A stretch of 64,000 nt of DNA, taken from NCBI RefSeq assembly GCF_000189635.1, contig NW_002476432.1, forward strand, positions 1-64,000, read 5' to 3'. The DNA is from Tetrahymena thermophila SB210 (taxonomy: Eukaryota; Ciliophora; Oligohymenophorea; Hymenostomatida; Tetrahymenidae). Shown in pieces: positions 1 to 13,729 of the stretch. The number at the start of each line of letters is the position of its first letter. The stretch's first letter is position 1. Below the pieces are notes generated by a model. It saw nothing but the letters and a program-made list of their open reading frames with translations, did no database searches and had not been told where the DNA came from. Made by a program: the position numbers and the translations under genes.

Positions 1-1100
1 AAATAGAGAGTAATATTTTTGAATCCTTTAACATAGAAATAATAAATTAACTTTAACATTTCAAAATAGGAAGTAATATTTTTGAATCATTTAAGAAATA
101 AAGAAACAATGAACTAATTTTAATATCTTAAAATAGAGAGTAATATTTTTGAATCCTTTAAGATATAAATAATAAATTAACTTTAACATTTCAAAATAGG
201 AAGTAATATTTTTGAATCATTTGAGAAATATAGAAACAATGAACTAATTTTAATATCTCAAAATAGAGAGTAATATTTTTGAATCCTTTAAGATATAAAT
301 AATAAATTAACTTTAACATTTCAAAATAGCTAGTAATATTTTTGAATCATTTAAGAAATAAAGAAACAATGAACTAATTTTAATATCTCAAAATAGCTTG
401 TAATATTTTTGAATCCTTTAAGATAGAAATAATAAATTAACTTTAACATTTCAAAATAGGAAGTAATATTTTTGAATCACTTAAGAAATAAAGAAACAAT
501 GAACTAATTTTAATATCTCAAAATAGAGAGTAATATTTTTGAATGTTTTAAGATATAAATAATAAATTAACTTTAACATTTCAAAATAGAGAGTAATATT
601 TTTGAATCATTTAAGATATAAAGAAACTATCAACTAACTTTAATATTTCAAAATAGAGAGTAATATTTTTGAATCCTTTAAGATATAAATAATAAATTAA
701 CTTTAACATTTCAAAATAGGAAGTAATATTTTTGAATCATTTAAGATATAAAGAAACTATCAACTAACTTTAATATTTCAAAATAGGAAGTAATATTTTT
801 GAATCCTTTAAAATATTAATAATAATTAACTTTAATATTTAATATTTTTGAATTGTTTAAGATTAAAGAAACAATACACTAACTTTAATATTTTAAAAAA
901 GAGAGTAATAAATATATTTGACTTGTTTAAGATAGATTGAAAGAATGAACTAAATTTAAATTCTAAATAGATAGTAATTAATGTTTTTGTATGATTTAAG
1001 ATAGAAAGAATGAACTAAATTTATTATTTCAAAATAGATAGTAACTAAAGATATATTTTAATAACTTAAATAGGCAGTAATTTAGATTTTTAGGTGTTCT
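1..1100. repeat. 130-bp dimeric satellite array, decaying to the right
   Basis: The motif AAATAGAGAG/AAATAGGAAG followed by TAATATTTTTGAAT recurs at positions 1, 131, 261, 391, 521, 651 and 781. Each 130-bp period is made of two related half-units of about 63 and 67 bp: one carries GAATCC and AATAAATTAACTTTAAC, the other GAATCAT and AAAGAAACAATGAAC. Copies are nearly identical up to about 780, then diverge until only the AGTAAT core is recognisable near 1100-1370. The period is not a multiple of three, so this is not coding repeat. The array runs off the left edge of the window. Confidence 0.93.
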
Positions 1101-2497
1101 AAATGACAAATTTATTTATTATTCAATAGGATGTAATACTTAAAATTATTTTCTAGTTTTGAAATGCTAAATTAAATTTAAATATAGGAAGTAAAATTTA
1201 AATGAAATACAATTAAATAAACTAATTATTAACAAAATACTTGGTAAATATTTTGAAATATTTTAGAAGATTATAAATATTTCATAAATTATTCAAAATA
1301 GTGAGTAATAGATACATTTTAGATATTATTAAGTTACTATATAAATAAATTTATAAAACAGATAGTAAAATACTTGCACAATTTTTTGAAGGAATAAAAA
1401 TACCCTTAATCTAAATTGAAATAATGGGTAAAAATAACAGATATTTAAAAAATGATAGAAAAATAAATTTAAATGTTAAAATAATTAACAGGCTGTCTGT
1501 AGTATTTATTTATTTGAAATTATTATTTTTTATTAAAAAAATTAATTAATTAATAACAAAAAAATAGTTAGTAATAAAACTAAATAAATTTTAATCAATG
1601 GATAGATAGATAGATACTGAACTAATTTAAATTTAATAAATAGCTGGTAATATTTTAAGATCAATTTTAAAAAATGATTTAAATAAAATATTAAATAAAA
1701 GGTAAAGTCTTTTTCATAAATTAGATTGATGTCCTTTAATAATTTGGAATTTATTTGTTATTTGCATTTAAATAAAGTAACATATTAAATAAATAAATAT
1801 TTGCTAAGTTCAAAATTATTAAAATTAAAAAATTAAGTAAAGTTATTTAAGTACTTTTAATTTATTAATTAATAATCTAAACATAAATATTAAGTTTGTA
1901 GAGCTTCGAAGAATTTCTAATCCTAGATTCAAGATTCATTTATAATAAAGAAGAAACAGGAGAACACACAACTCATTATATGAATATAAAAAAAATTAGC
2001 AATAAGTTATAATATATTAAATGATATTGCTTTATGTATGTTATTATATTTTTATATGTTGCTGCAAATTTAATTTACAAATTCTTTTTTTTTTAATAAT
2101 ATTTTTTTAAATTATTATATAAATATACAGCTATTTCATTAGGAGTAACTGGTGCCAATAAAAATTAGTCTAAACTAAAAATTTTAATTTCTAAAATTTT
2201 TGATTTGGTTTTAAAAATAGGATATTTATTTTAATTAAATAAAAATTTCAGTTTTATCAAATCTTAATCAAAACATAAAATAAAAATATTCATTTGTGTT
2301 AAAAAAAAAAAACAAATAAAATACTTATTAAAATTTAATTTTTTAAATAATTAAAAATCATAAGTTAATATTAAAATATTTTGCATTTTACTTTTATAAT
2401 TTAGAAAAGATTGCCTCAACTTAGATTCATCTTAATTTAGATGGATTTTTTATTTCAATTAAAACTTTTCATTCTTAATAAAATTCAAAAATATACC
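1101..2497. other. A+T-rich intergenic DNA
   Basis: Beyond the fading satellite copies this stretch contains A/T runs and no reading frame with coding character. It ends at the stop codon of the minus-strand membrane-protein gene. Confidence 0.6.
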
Positions 2498-5400
2498 TCA
2501 TTAATCTATTTCAAAAGATTAGATAAGAGAATCAATTTAACTAATTTGACTTTAAGTAATAATAGAAACACATTTCCTTAGTTTTTTATAATTTTTATTT
2601 ACTTTTTATACTTAGAGTAAACTTTTTTGAATAAAATATTGCAAACACCTCCATTAATATTTTTAATATAGTTTAATAATGTATTTTTGGAAGATCGAAG
2701 TGACTATTAAGACTATCAGAATAATAACAAATATTAAGTTTAGAGATTAAGAAGAGATATAGACAATTTCAACAAAAAGAAGTATACTTTAATTTTCATT
2801 TTAGCCAAATTGTAAGAAAAGTAAAGAAGTTTGTAAGATCATTATTGATAAAGAAACTGACACCTTTTCTAGCTAATTTAAAATTCTTAACTTAAATGGG
2901 TTTAATTTTTAAATAGCAGAATAATATATAAACAGAAATAGTGTTTATATTATTCCTGAAATAAAAGCATACTATTTAAAACCAATACTAATTGATACTA
3001 GAATTAATTTCATAATTAACCTCACAAATTCCCAGTAGTAATGTTGCTTTTTGTATTCTTTATAAAAAAATCCAAACGACAGAGTTATTTTTATTTTATT
3101 TAATTTTTGCCTATTAAAGAATATTATAGAAAACATAACTATTGGGATGATGTTAACGAATATAACAAAAATAGGAATAGTAATTGACCTAATTCTACTC
3201 AAATAATCACTTTAAGAACACTCAAGGCTAAGATCTATCAAAGAGTAGTACTTATCTTGGTACAAGTTCAGACAAAAAAAGCTTTCTAAGCTTATATATA
3301 TGAAAATAGGATTAAATATTATTATAAAAATGTACTAAAAGGAAATCAGCATTCTATAAAGCTATCTTTTTTTATTGTTCTACTTCTTTACTAGCATAAT
3401 TATTAATATAACAAGAATAGCAAATAAAAATAAGAAACAGGGTAGTATTGAGTAAAGAATAACATTAGCAAATCCAATGCTTTATAAATTAGGGTTAATT
3501 TGGATAAGCAAGCAATCTATAGAAATTATCTATGAGTTTAGAGGATCAACTAATGATATTGAAGCATCCTTGATAGAATTAAAAATATCAATATTAGTAA
3601 ATCCATTAGAAGTTTGATAGATTGAAAAATTAAACAGTAGTAGCTTGACATAAATAGATGCTAAATTTTATAGAAGAAGACTTTTTTCAATGTAAAATAG
3701 GTTCATTTTTGAAAGATATAGTGCTAAAATCTAGTTTTATAAGCTTTTAAAAGTACTAATTATGATAATTCCTATGCTCATTAGAATTAATACAATTATA
3801 ATAAAAATTTTTAAAGTGTTTTTTTTGATATCACTACATTTGGTACAGGAAAAGTTACCATATGAAGAATACTAGCTACCCCAATATTATCCTTTTATAT
3901 CACAGTTTAAGCATTAAGGTCCTATGTGACCTTAGTAACATAAATTATTCTCTAACTCATAACCTCCAATGCAATTTTATGGTTATATCGTACAAGGGAC
4001 AATTTCATTTTTATTAAGAGAGTATGACTTTCTCCAATAACCTTCCCTTAATTCAGAATAATAAGCAAAACAATTAGAAAAGTATTAACTATTACATGAT
4101 TGACATAGGCTAAGCTCCTAACCATTTTCTAGTTGCTAAGTTTATATTGTTTGCTATTAATCGCAATATTTGCATAAAAATACTTTTTATTTAAAGTTAA
4201 TATATGTCTTTTCCATATTTTATGGACAATAATCAATTTATCCATAAGTAAACACATGTTTAAGATCATATTTTACATCTCCAATTAGTAAACTAATTAG
4301 ATATAAACGTACACCTTGATATGCATCTAAATAAAAAGATAAAAATGGTTTTTTAATATCTAATTCGACGTCACTTTAAAAATTTTAGGATTCTTTTAAG
4401 TAGTAATACATATTTAAAGATTAAACATTTTAATTATTTTAAGGGTACAACTAGTCATTTATTTTAAACTAAAGAGCGAGAATATAATTCATTCCTTTTA
4501 TAAAATTAAAAGTATTGTTTAATTAGAATAAAAATAAATTAGTTTTTTAGAACTAAGGGTTGTACTCGTAAACTTTGGTAACGAAAATATCCTGAATATA
4601 AAAGCTGTAGTTATGACCATATAATTCAGCTTTATTTTCTTCAAATGTAATTTTATTGAGCTCATCTTAATCAGATTAGTTTGAAATATACAAAGCACCA
4701 CCAACATAGCTAGAGCAATATTTAAATTCAGCATTTTCAATCAAAGCAATTTAACCACCATAAATACATCCACCAAAATAAGTACTATAAAAATTATAAA
4801 AATAGCTATTTCTTAAAGTAATAAATGTTTATTTTAGCTAGTCATATTTATTAGATAAATATAGACAACCTCCTTAATTAATTGCAAAAGCATTTTTTAA
4901 CTAAGTTTCTTCAATTACAATTTAAGTTAAATTTTCTGCATAAAGTAATCCATAATAATTATTGTTAAAATCTATTTAAAATCTATTAATTATTAATAAA
5001 TCAGTTTCCTCCACATATATTAAATATGTGGGATTAATATAATTATAAAAATACTAGTCTTTGTCATTTTTAACTTGAGCTTTAAATTAAAAATTGGTCA
5101 TTTTAATGTTCTTAACTTATGAAAATTAAATTATCTGATTAAGTATCAGAGAGTTTTATATAATAATATTGTTTATTTCGACGCTAGGGCAATTAATTAT
5201 ATTAAAATTGCTATAGTTGATATTTTAAAAATTAGATAATAAGATATTTTTAATTAAAACTTTTGAACTTTCTATTTCTAAAAAATTAAACAAAAAAGTA
5301 TGAATAACATTTTCTAATATTATATTGTCAAGTACTAAATTGTCTATTTAACTAAATTCTATTGTTCCATTATAAAGACCATCTTCAATATTTTCTTAAT

Positions 5401-6514
5401 AAACCTAAATTCTTTATACGAAGACGTTTTCACAAAGACTAATTTTAAAAGTCCAAAATAAGAAAAAACTCTATCCATACTTAATTTCATTTATTTAAAC
5501 ACTCTTAAATCCGGAAATATCAAAAGAATAATTAGTTGATCCCAATTCTTATATGCAATTATAATAGATTTTATTTATTTCCAAACTTTGATTATCAAAG
5601 ATTCTAAGCATATATTTGTCTTAAAAGCTGTTTATTATATTTATTTCAATAGAGTAATATGTTATGAAAGACAAATTTAATTCAAAATATCCTATTTTCA
5701 ATAAGTTATTTGCAAATAAATTAATAATTAAAACATTCGATTATAAGACAGGTTCTTCGTTTGCAATTATTATTATTGAATCAACAAAAAACTAAGAAAG
5801 ACTACCGACTTGAATCTTACACAATTCATTTTATTAATCAACACTTTAGTTTTACATATTAATTTTAATCTAGTTTATTTATAAAATTTACTCAGAAGTG
5901 ATATAAATAATAGAACTGAATTGAGTATTCATAGTTAATTGATTTATGTTTATTTTACTTCCAGATATTTAAATTAAAATGTTATCAATTAAATCTTTTT
6001 AATTTTAACCTAGTTTTTCATTCATTCCTATAGACTTTTAATGATGAATATTTTATGAGTCAAATGAAAAACCAGCATTGATTATAAATTAATTAATTGA
6101 AATCTAATCAATATTATTAACATTTATTATTTCATTTAGCTATTAAACTAAAGTCTACTCAATAATTATGTCTCCTACAACAAGAGTATTAATGTTATTT
6201 ATCTATATGAATGAGCTTTACTTATCAACTAAATTGACAAAGCAAGCTTAAATATTAATTGAATCAATTTAAAATTTTTCTACATTTTGAATGATTAAAT
6301 TAGAAAATATTTCTAATTCGTTAAGATCCATTTTTAATGATATTAATTATTAATTTTAGATTACAATCTTTTAATCAATACAGTCATACTCTATTGATTA
6401 TTATTTTAATTATTCTGTTATTTCTTATTAGCATAGCTACGCGTATCTCATTTGCAGTCTAATCAACTAAATGAAAAAAAATAGGCTTATAGCTTTCCTA
6501 GATAATATTTTCAT
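2498..6514 (-). CDS. Large secreted/membrane protein: repeat-rich ectodomain, Cys-rich module, multi-pass C-terminus
   Basis: An uninterrupted frame of 1338 codons runs from ATG at 6514 to TGA at 2498-2500 with TAA/TAG as Gln and no intron. Residues 1-25 (MKILSRKAISLFFFIQLIRL...) look like a signal peptide. The ectodomain has recurring short segments of the type I-x-I-x-N-x-x-F/I, as in right-handed beta-helix (pectin-lyase-like) proteins. Around residues 800-870 lies a Cys-rich stretch with CIGGYELENNLCYQGHIGPQ, then a C-x-x-C pair and several hydrophobic helices to the end, including the YYWEFVRLIMKLI segment near residue 1150. This layout is typical of a large ciliate family of predicted transmembrane proteins; its function is not known to me. 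The Cys-rich/TM junction is the strongest family evidence; the beta-helix assignment is inference. Confidence 0.85.
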
Positions 6515-8160
6515 TTTTAAAGCTATTTAAGTTGGGAAGGGTTTGCTTGTTTTTTACTTATTTATATATTTAAAAAAAGTATATTAATAATTAAAAAAAA
6601 ATATACGCAATTATATTAAAATATATTTTTGATGATTTTTTAAATAATTATAAGATATTAGATTAAAATCATTGAAAATCATATCATATCCAATTTTGTT
6701 GATATGAATAATCTTAAAGATTATACAAAAGCAGTTGATGTAATTTTATTATTTCACCTTAAAATAAATGATTAAATTGATAATTAATTTTTGGATATTT
6801 AAATATTTTGAGATATTAATAAAATAAATTTAGCAAAAAAAAAAAAATAAATATATGCATAAGAAAATAATATGTAATAATTGTTTTATTTTTTTTATTG
6901 ATTTTTTTATTTTTTAAATTCCATTCATTATTGCTTTTCTATTATTAAAAGTTTAAAATAAATCTTTACTATTTTTTTACTTTTAGAAGAAAAAAATTTT
7001 ATACAATATTTCAAGCAACATTAATAATAAAACATAAATGTTATGGGTGGGTTAGAAATAAAATAGCTGCTCATTTAAACAAATCAGAAATTATTTTACA
7101 TCAATTTTCCTAATTAACTTCTTTAATGAGTTTATGTTTGATGCTAAATTTTGCAGTCTCATTTTTAAATTATCCCCATTTTCTACTCGAGATAAATTTG
7201 GGTTGATTAAAAAGTATAGTAAATAGAAAAATTTGATATTAACTTTAAATAAAAAGAATAAACTTTGAATTGAAAATTAAAATTTCTTTAATTTATTCAA
7301 CAGAAAAAACGAATCTCATTTAAATTAAAATTTTGTAAGCAATTTTATACTTCTTTCTAGAAGTTTTAAACTCTTTCTTGGGAGCATACGCCTTTTCTCA
7401 ATTGTTTAAGTCTGGATATAATGCCCAAGATATAGATAATAGTTTCTTTTATAATAATTTGCTTGTTTTAGTTATTCATTAGGCTAGAAAAATTTTTTAA
7501 CATGATTTATAATAAATGCTTATAAACTAGTCAATCCATAATATACTCTTCATAAAACAGTTTATTTTGAAATAAATTTAGATATTATTTCATGAAAAGC
7601 TACTTTAAAAAAAAACTGGAATAAGTAGAATTTATAAAAAGATATATTGCCTTTATAATTTTTTTAGATATTTTAATATATTTTATCCCAGACTTTTATT
7701 GAACAGTTATTATTTAAATTTAAAACTAACTTTTAATTACAAGTAATAAATTTTAAAATTAAAAAGGATACTAAAGAACAAATAATATAATTCAAGAAAA
7801 AATTTATACAATTCTGCTTTTTTTAAGCAGAATTTTAATTTAATATACATTGACAAAAATATAAAAAAAAGAACAAATATCTCATTACTTTTTAAATCTG
7901 ATAATATTTTATTGTACAAAAGGTAATAAACTTTATGTAAAATATATTAAAAAACTTTAATTCTAAATACGAATTTATCTTTCTTTTTGTTTTGATTTAA
8001 AGATTAGCATAAAAACTTTTAAATTCTTATTTTAATTAATAAATTTAGATAATTTTACTTTATATTTACTCAAATTAACATTAAGTTAATAATTTAAATT
8101 TTATTGTTTTTTATTCTTCTTAATTAGCTTGCAAATAACTTGTTAAATTGAAATTAAAAA
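6515..8160. other. Intergenic stretch containing a possible gene relic
   Basis: Most of this interval is A+T-rich and featureless. Between about 7060 and 7450 the minus strand has two short frames with coding-like composition (see the separate pseudogene entry). Nothing else was recognised. Confidence 0.5.
7060..7450 (-). pseudogene. Possible decayed gene fragment
   Basis: Read with TAA/TAG as Gln, the minus strand shows a segment ending in KEVQNCLQNFNLNEIRFFC at a TGA (7297-7299). In another frame below about 7215 there is a segment with NPNLSRVENGDNLKMRLQNL. Both have the Gln/Asn/Lys-rich look of real proteins here. They are in different frames, have no convincing ATG and no GT...AG boundaries that join them. 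I do not recognise the protein. It could be a relic, or exons of a gene whose boundaries I have missed. Confidence 0.25.
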
Positions 8161-11100
8161 TCAGATTGGAGACTATTTTTCAGGGCTCTGTGACGACTGA
8201 TTTTAAATATTATTAAGACTTTTGAGGTATTCAATGTTATCCACTTCTAATAAATTTGATTCTCTATCTAATATTGTGTAGGCAATTAGAAGTGGCTTCA
8301 CATTAGAATTCGAAAAAACTAAAGTGTTAAGCTTTTCATCTAAAACTTTGATAATATTTAACCATTCTTCTTTTGTTTCTTCATCAATATTTTAAAGATT
8401 ATAAAATCTTTTTTAAATATCAATAGATTTGCTTGGCCAAATTTGCATTAATGAATCATATTTTATTTTGAATTGAAGAGGGTTAGTGATTTCTAAATAA
8501 CGATCTTACGCTTCATCACTAAAAAGCTCATATTCAAGACTGACCACAGCAAATTTATCAAAAGATAGATTTTTCTCTCCATCTTCTTCTATAATGTCAG
8601 CATTGTCTTCAAAAATTTGAATAATTTAATCATCATCAAATTTATCTGGCTCTATGTGTCTATTAAGTAAGCTCCATTCGTTGAAGTTGCATTTTTTATT
8701 ACCATCCAAATCACAAGCATTAAATGCATTTATAACATATTATTTTGCTCTATTTACAAGTATTTTATAAGTAGCAAGCATCCTATTCATAAATTAGTCA
8801 AAATCCAAAACAGCAGTCTTGTTTGAGTCCATAAACTTCATGTTTTCTACTTCTCTTCTAAGTTCTTAATTTTCCTCTGTCTTCATACGAGAATCACCAA
8901 ATTAACTGATGTAGTGAACCGCTTTAATGTAAGGAACTAAATATTTCTACTCGCTCTCGTTATTAGTAAAGTTTGTTCCTAATTTATGAATATTTTTAAA
9001 TTTGTAAAATCTTTCAAACAAAACAAAAGAATAAACTTATAGATGAATAAGCTAATCAAAAGAATAAATTAATTAATTAATAAATTAATCAAAGAATAAA
9101 TAAATAAACGAATAAAAGATTTTTATTAATATCAATAGTATAAATTCAAAAATAAATAAATAATTAATTACCTGCTTAAGAAACATTATTAATAAAATCT
9201 AGCACATCTATATACTTATTGAGTTCATCAGTAGTAAAATTCATGTTTCCCTCTTGAAGACCTAAGAATCTTGAAAACATATTAATCCTAAGTATTTAAC
9301 TATATTTTTTGATGGAGAGAATTAAAATAAGAAACTTCTGATCTGCTATCTTTTTGACACCATATTATGCACTGTAAAAGTTATAAACGAAGTTGGAAAA
9401 TTCTATGTCTTTATAATTGCTATTTTCCTTAGTAACTACCATCCTCTCGTTATATAACATAGATATCTATTTCAAAACAGTTTTTACAGTCATAAAATTA
9501 TGGAATTTCGCCATCTTTTTATTTTTTGCTTTTTCGACAATTTACTTACCAGAATTCTATTACTTCTAGAACTCCCATTCTATGTTAATTTTTTTACCTA
9601 GCTAGAAAGCAGTTACTTCTTTTTTTTCTCTTCTCTATCTAAATATTCTAGGTTATTTAGACTTAACTTGCATTTCGCTCTCTTCAATATTTTCTAATGT
9701 GCCTTTTTTCATCTATTACTATTAAGAAATTGTTAATTTTTATATAAATCAAATAAAACTCAACTAAATTTATAAAATAGCTTAAAAATTAATCAAAAAA
9801 TTTTGAAGAACAAATAATAACATCTTCAATTTATAAGTTGGAAGTTTTTTATCCTTTGAAAAATACTTTCAATATTTTGTAAATTTTTAAAATATTTATT
9901 TGAATAAATTGATTAATTTTAAAGTAAAGTAATATTTAAAGAAAATATATTTATTTACCAAATTTTCTTTTTCTCTTTTTAGTGACATTTCTAATTCGCC
10001 TTAGAGATCTCTTATAATTTATTCGAGACGATTTATTTCAGTTTTTTATTCTTCTGTTAGCTATTCTTTATCAATTAATTTTTCATTGTTTAATTTTAAG
10101 TCTTCTTAGTATTTATCCAGCATTTACTTAGCACCTTTTAGCTATACTTACAACTCTTATCCTTTTAACTATGACATTTAATATATTTTAACGAATTTTT
10201 CTAATTTCGATTCTGTATTTGAGCTAGTCACTTTTAATCCTGCATCATCAAGCACAGTTTTAAGTTTTTCAGGATCTAAAAGCTAGTTTAGTTTTTATTT
10301 TAACTCATTTCTTTTTTTCTATACAAAAGGATTAGTATCAATCATATTCAAAATACTCTTTCTAGGACCTCCAACTACTCTTGGTGCTTACAGCATAGAA
10401 GGCACTTCAAGTAAGTTTACTGAAGAGGAAACATTAGGATCAGCTTATCCAGTTATTTTTTCAGCAAAAATACTTATGATATCATTAATAAAATTACTAG
10501 ACAAATACTGTTCAAGGTATAAAGCTAAGTGTCTATTAGAATTGAAAACATTTTGTCTTATTGAAAGTCTCTACCTAATACTTTATCTCTATTAAAATCC
10601 TCTTAAACTATCATAATCTTTTTTAGCTGCTGTGACCATTAATTATGGATGCAAATTCTACAAAATTTTTGATTATCTTGCTAATTTTTATTTTTTATTT
10701 TCTTTCTACAATTTTTTAGTTTAATCTTCTGTTTCACTTTCTTCACTATCACTTGAGTTGCTACTATCACTTTAATTTTTACTATCATTATTACTACTAC
10801 TCTCTTCTATACTATCCATTCTAATATTAGTGATAGTTTAAACAAAATTCTAATTCTCTATCTAATCCTATTCTCCAAGCTACTGCATAAACTGATTAAC
10901 ATCAAATTTGTCAACTTATTCATCCATTTACTACTTATAGACATAAAAATCAAATATATCATTCATAGTTTCTACATCATACAAAACAGCATCAAATTTA
11001 TTATCAACTAAATATAATTTAGTTTAAACTTCTACATCTTTCATGTACATTCTTCTTAATTAATCATCGACCTCAGTCTCTTTACATTCTTTTTTAACTT

Positions 11101-13729
11101 CTTATTCAGTATTTACTATAACTGCATTTAACTAATCAACTCCTTGAACCAAGTCTCCTCCTTCATTATACTCAAAAGTAAAATTATCATCATCCTCTTA
11201 TTCTTATTCTTCCTCATCTTCTTCATTATTATTTTTATTTTTTTACTATTCTTCTTACTCCTGCTTTTAATCCTACACAATATTCTACTTTTACTAAGTT
11301 GTTAAATTATCATTCGCTTATCTCAATTACTCAATTAAATCTGATTAAATAAAAACATAATAATTTAATTTAAAATAATTTTTAATTAAAAATTACTTTA
11401 AATAGTTGATTCATTTTATTAAGAGATATTTAATCCTTATTATTTTAATTTTTGCATCTAGTCTTTAAAATACTCGTTAAGTTGGTGCTTGCTATGTCGT
11501 GCTCTGTCTTCTTATCTTTACATCACTCCCTCTAACTCTTTAGTCACTGTTACGAGCTTCTTTTTAAGAAACATGCAAATCTTTTTAAATTTATTCACCT
11601 CTTCTTTTAATGAGTCTTAGATTTATTAATTTGCAGTCAGCTCTTATTTAATTTCTTCTAATTTTTTCTCAGCATTTCTTTTCTCTAGAAATGCTTCTTC
11701 TGTAGCCAAATCTTTTGTTTTGATATATTATTGGTAGAAGTTGCTAACTCGATTGTACTCTGAATCAGCATCAGTATTTAATTTTATTTTTATCTATTCA
11801 AAATCTTCTATGAAGCTTTTATAATAATTAACATTCTCATTCCAAACCATTTTAAAAAATTGTTCTCTTTCCAAAAAATCAATCCTAATTTAATGGCTCA
11901 ACTCTTTAAAACAAACTTGTATGATTTCTAATTATTTCTTCCTTTTCTCATTTATATTATATTTATTCTGCTCTTCATTTTACTTTTTAATCAATTCAAA
12001 CCACTTAATTAATTCCTTTAAATCTGCTCTATCTATTTTTAGAAAATGTATTTTTAATTAGCTTTTAAATCAAAAAGTATTGAAAATGATTCAAAATTAA
12101 AATTTTATTGTTTATATTTTCCCCTTTTAACAATTTAAAAATGTACTAATTTGTATTCTCAAATATTTAAAAAATTTTTTATTACACATTTGAGCTGGTA
12201 TTTTTAATATAAAATAATTTTTTAATAAAATATTAAGAAAATTATGAAATAAAATAATAACAAATTTTTAATGGACTAAATTGATTTAAATACCCCTATT
12301 AAAAGAAATAGAAAATAAATATTTAAATACTTCTTGGCACATCTGTTAAAGCATTAGAAACTTGCATTTGCAATATTTTAGAAACATCTTCTAGTTTTGA
12401 GTACTAGGTTATACTACTGCTGCTTAATTTATTATTTGTTTACTATGAAGTGGAATGCGCTTATTTCAGAGAAAAATCATCATAACTTTACATTTTATCT
12501 TATTAAGTATTGTTTTTTGTGTTTAGTCTGTTAGTGAAAAATTCTTGCATGGTTGCCCTTTTTCTTCCTATGCTGCTTTTGTTTGCTTGCTATTAATTTG
12601 CATTTTTATCTACTGAAGAATATGTTTAAGTATCTTTTGTTTGTGTCTTATTTAAATTTTAAATGTTATTAAAATAACTATTTTTTGCATAAAATGAACT
12701 CTGTTGCATTCTTAAGGGTGAATCTGTTTTCATCAGCTTTAGAATACCTTCTGAAAATTGTTTTTTCATTAAATAGTTCTTATTTTCTTCGGTTTTACTA
12801 TTGATTGAAGTAGGTGATGCAAAAGATTCTACTTTACTCTCTGGAGCTCCATCTTGTTTAGATTTTTTTGAAGAAAGAGTTTTAGGAGAACAGAAACTTT
12901 AAAGAGATTAGAGCTTCTCTTTAACTATTGACTAGTTCTATAATGTGCTAACATTTTAAACTTAACTGATAATATAATTTTGAGTCGTAGACTAATTGAT
13001 GCTTTTAGTTTATTCTTTTGTATTAGGTACAATCTATACTTTTAAAGCAGGATTGATGATATTATTTATTTATTCAGAATTAAATGCCTATATTTTGTTG
13101 GCGCCATTTACATGGAATCCTTTTTCACTCTTAGGACTCATGTTGTTAAATGGAATATTGCCAAAAGATGTAATATTTAGTTTTTTGCAGCTTTGAACTA
13201 ACTAACTAATTGTATTGCTATTATTCTCAATTAATTATTTGCTTGATTCTTTAAGAGGTGGCAAAGTATGGTTTTCGCTTTCAAGCTTGTTGATTTCAAG
13301 TTTATCTAAATGTTCCTAAAAATTTCTCTACTTTAATCCCTTTTAAGTGCTTTGATTACCATGTTTAGTTTAATCAATTGACCTATTTTTAAAAATAAAA
13401 ATCTGAATCAATTCTGAAAAAAAAAGCAGCAAAATAATTGGCTTAAAGCTTTTGAAATACTATTAAAATTTACATTATTACTCTTTAAAATACTATTCTA
13501 AATGCACTATGCTACTTGGGGAATTAGGAATATCATGCTTGCTAAAATTAATTTAACTTGTCGAAGTAGTGTGAATATATGAAAGAGAAGTTCTATTTTA
13601 GATAACTGGTTAATGTAAACGTGCATTTTCTCCAACCCTAATTCGCTTTAGAGGAGTTTTTTATTCTAGCTTTTAGCTTCTTTGCTGTGTTAGCTATAAA
13701 GAATTCGATCGGAGTTCTTATGAATTCAT
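8161..13729 (-). CDS. Coiled-coil protein with C-terminal EF-hand region
   Basis: Five exons: 13729-12331, 12032-11397, 11340-9959, 9718-9172 and 9035-8161. They join in frame to 1612 codons ending at TGA 8161-8163; every intron starts GTA and ends AG, although intron 4 ends AAG rather than TAG. Residues 1-465 are polar and probably disordered. Exon 2 and the end of exon 3 are Lys/Glu/Gln heptad-like coiled coil. The middle of exon 3 is strongly acidic and then Ser/Asp-rich. The C-terminal ~290 residues contain EF-hand-like units: one begins DSNKTAVLDFDQF, a canonical loop DLDGNKKCNFNE starts near residue 1430, and a degenerate unit follows. This suggests a calcium-responsive cytoskeletal or ciliary protein, but the specific function is unknown. 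ATG 9712 alone could start a short protein, yet frame and coiled-coil continuity across intron 9719-9958 favour one gene. Confidence 0.82.

Noticed and set aside
2640..3930. Plus-strand frames with membrane-like segments and an in-frame TGA at 3615-3617
   Set aside because: The minus strand is continuously open through this region and encodes the Cys-rich and multi-pass C-terminus of a recognisable ciliate family; the plus frames are shadows.
9710..9718. ATG 9712 as start of a separate 471-codon EF-hand gene
   Set aside because: The upstream exon ends in a good donor (9958) and the acceptor at 9719 restores the frame directly into this sequence, so one 1612-codon gene is the simpler model.
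12331..12350. Standard-code stop codons across most of the window as evidence of mass pseudogenisation
   Set aside because: TAA and TAG occur in frame throughout conserved proteins such as RNase T2 and POP1, and all good genes end in TGA. This is the ciliate code, not decay.
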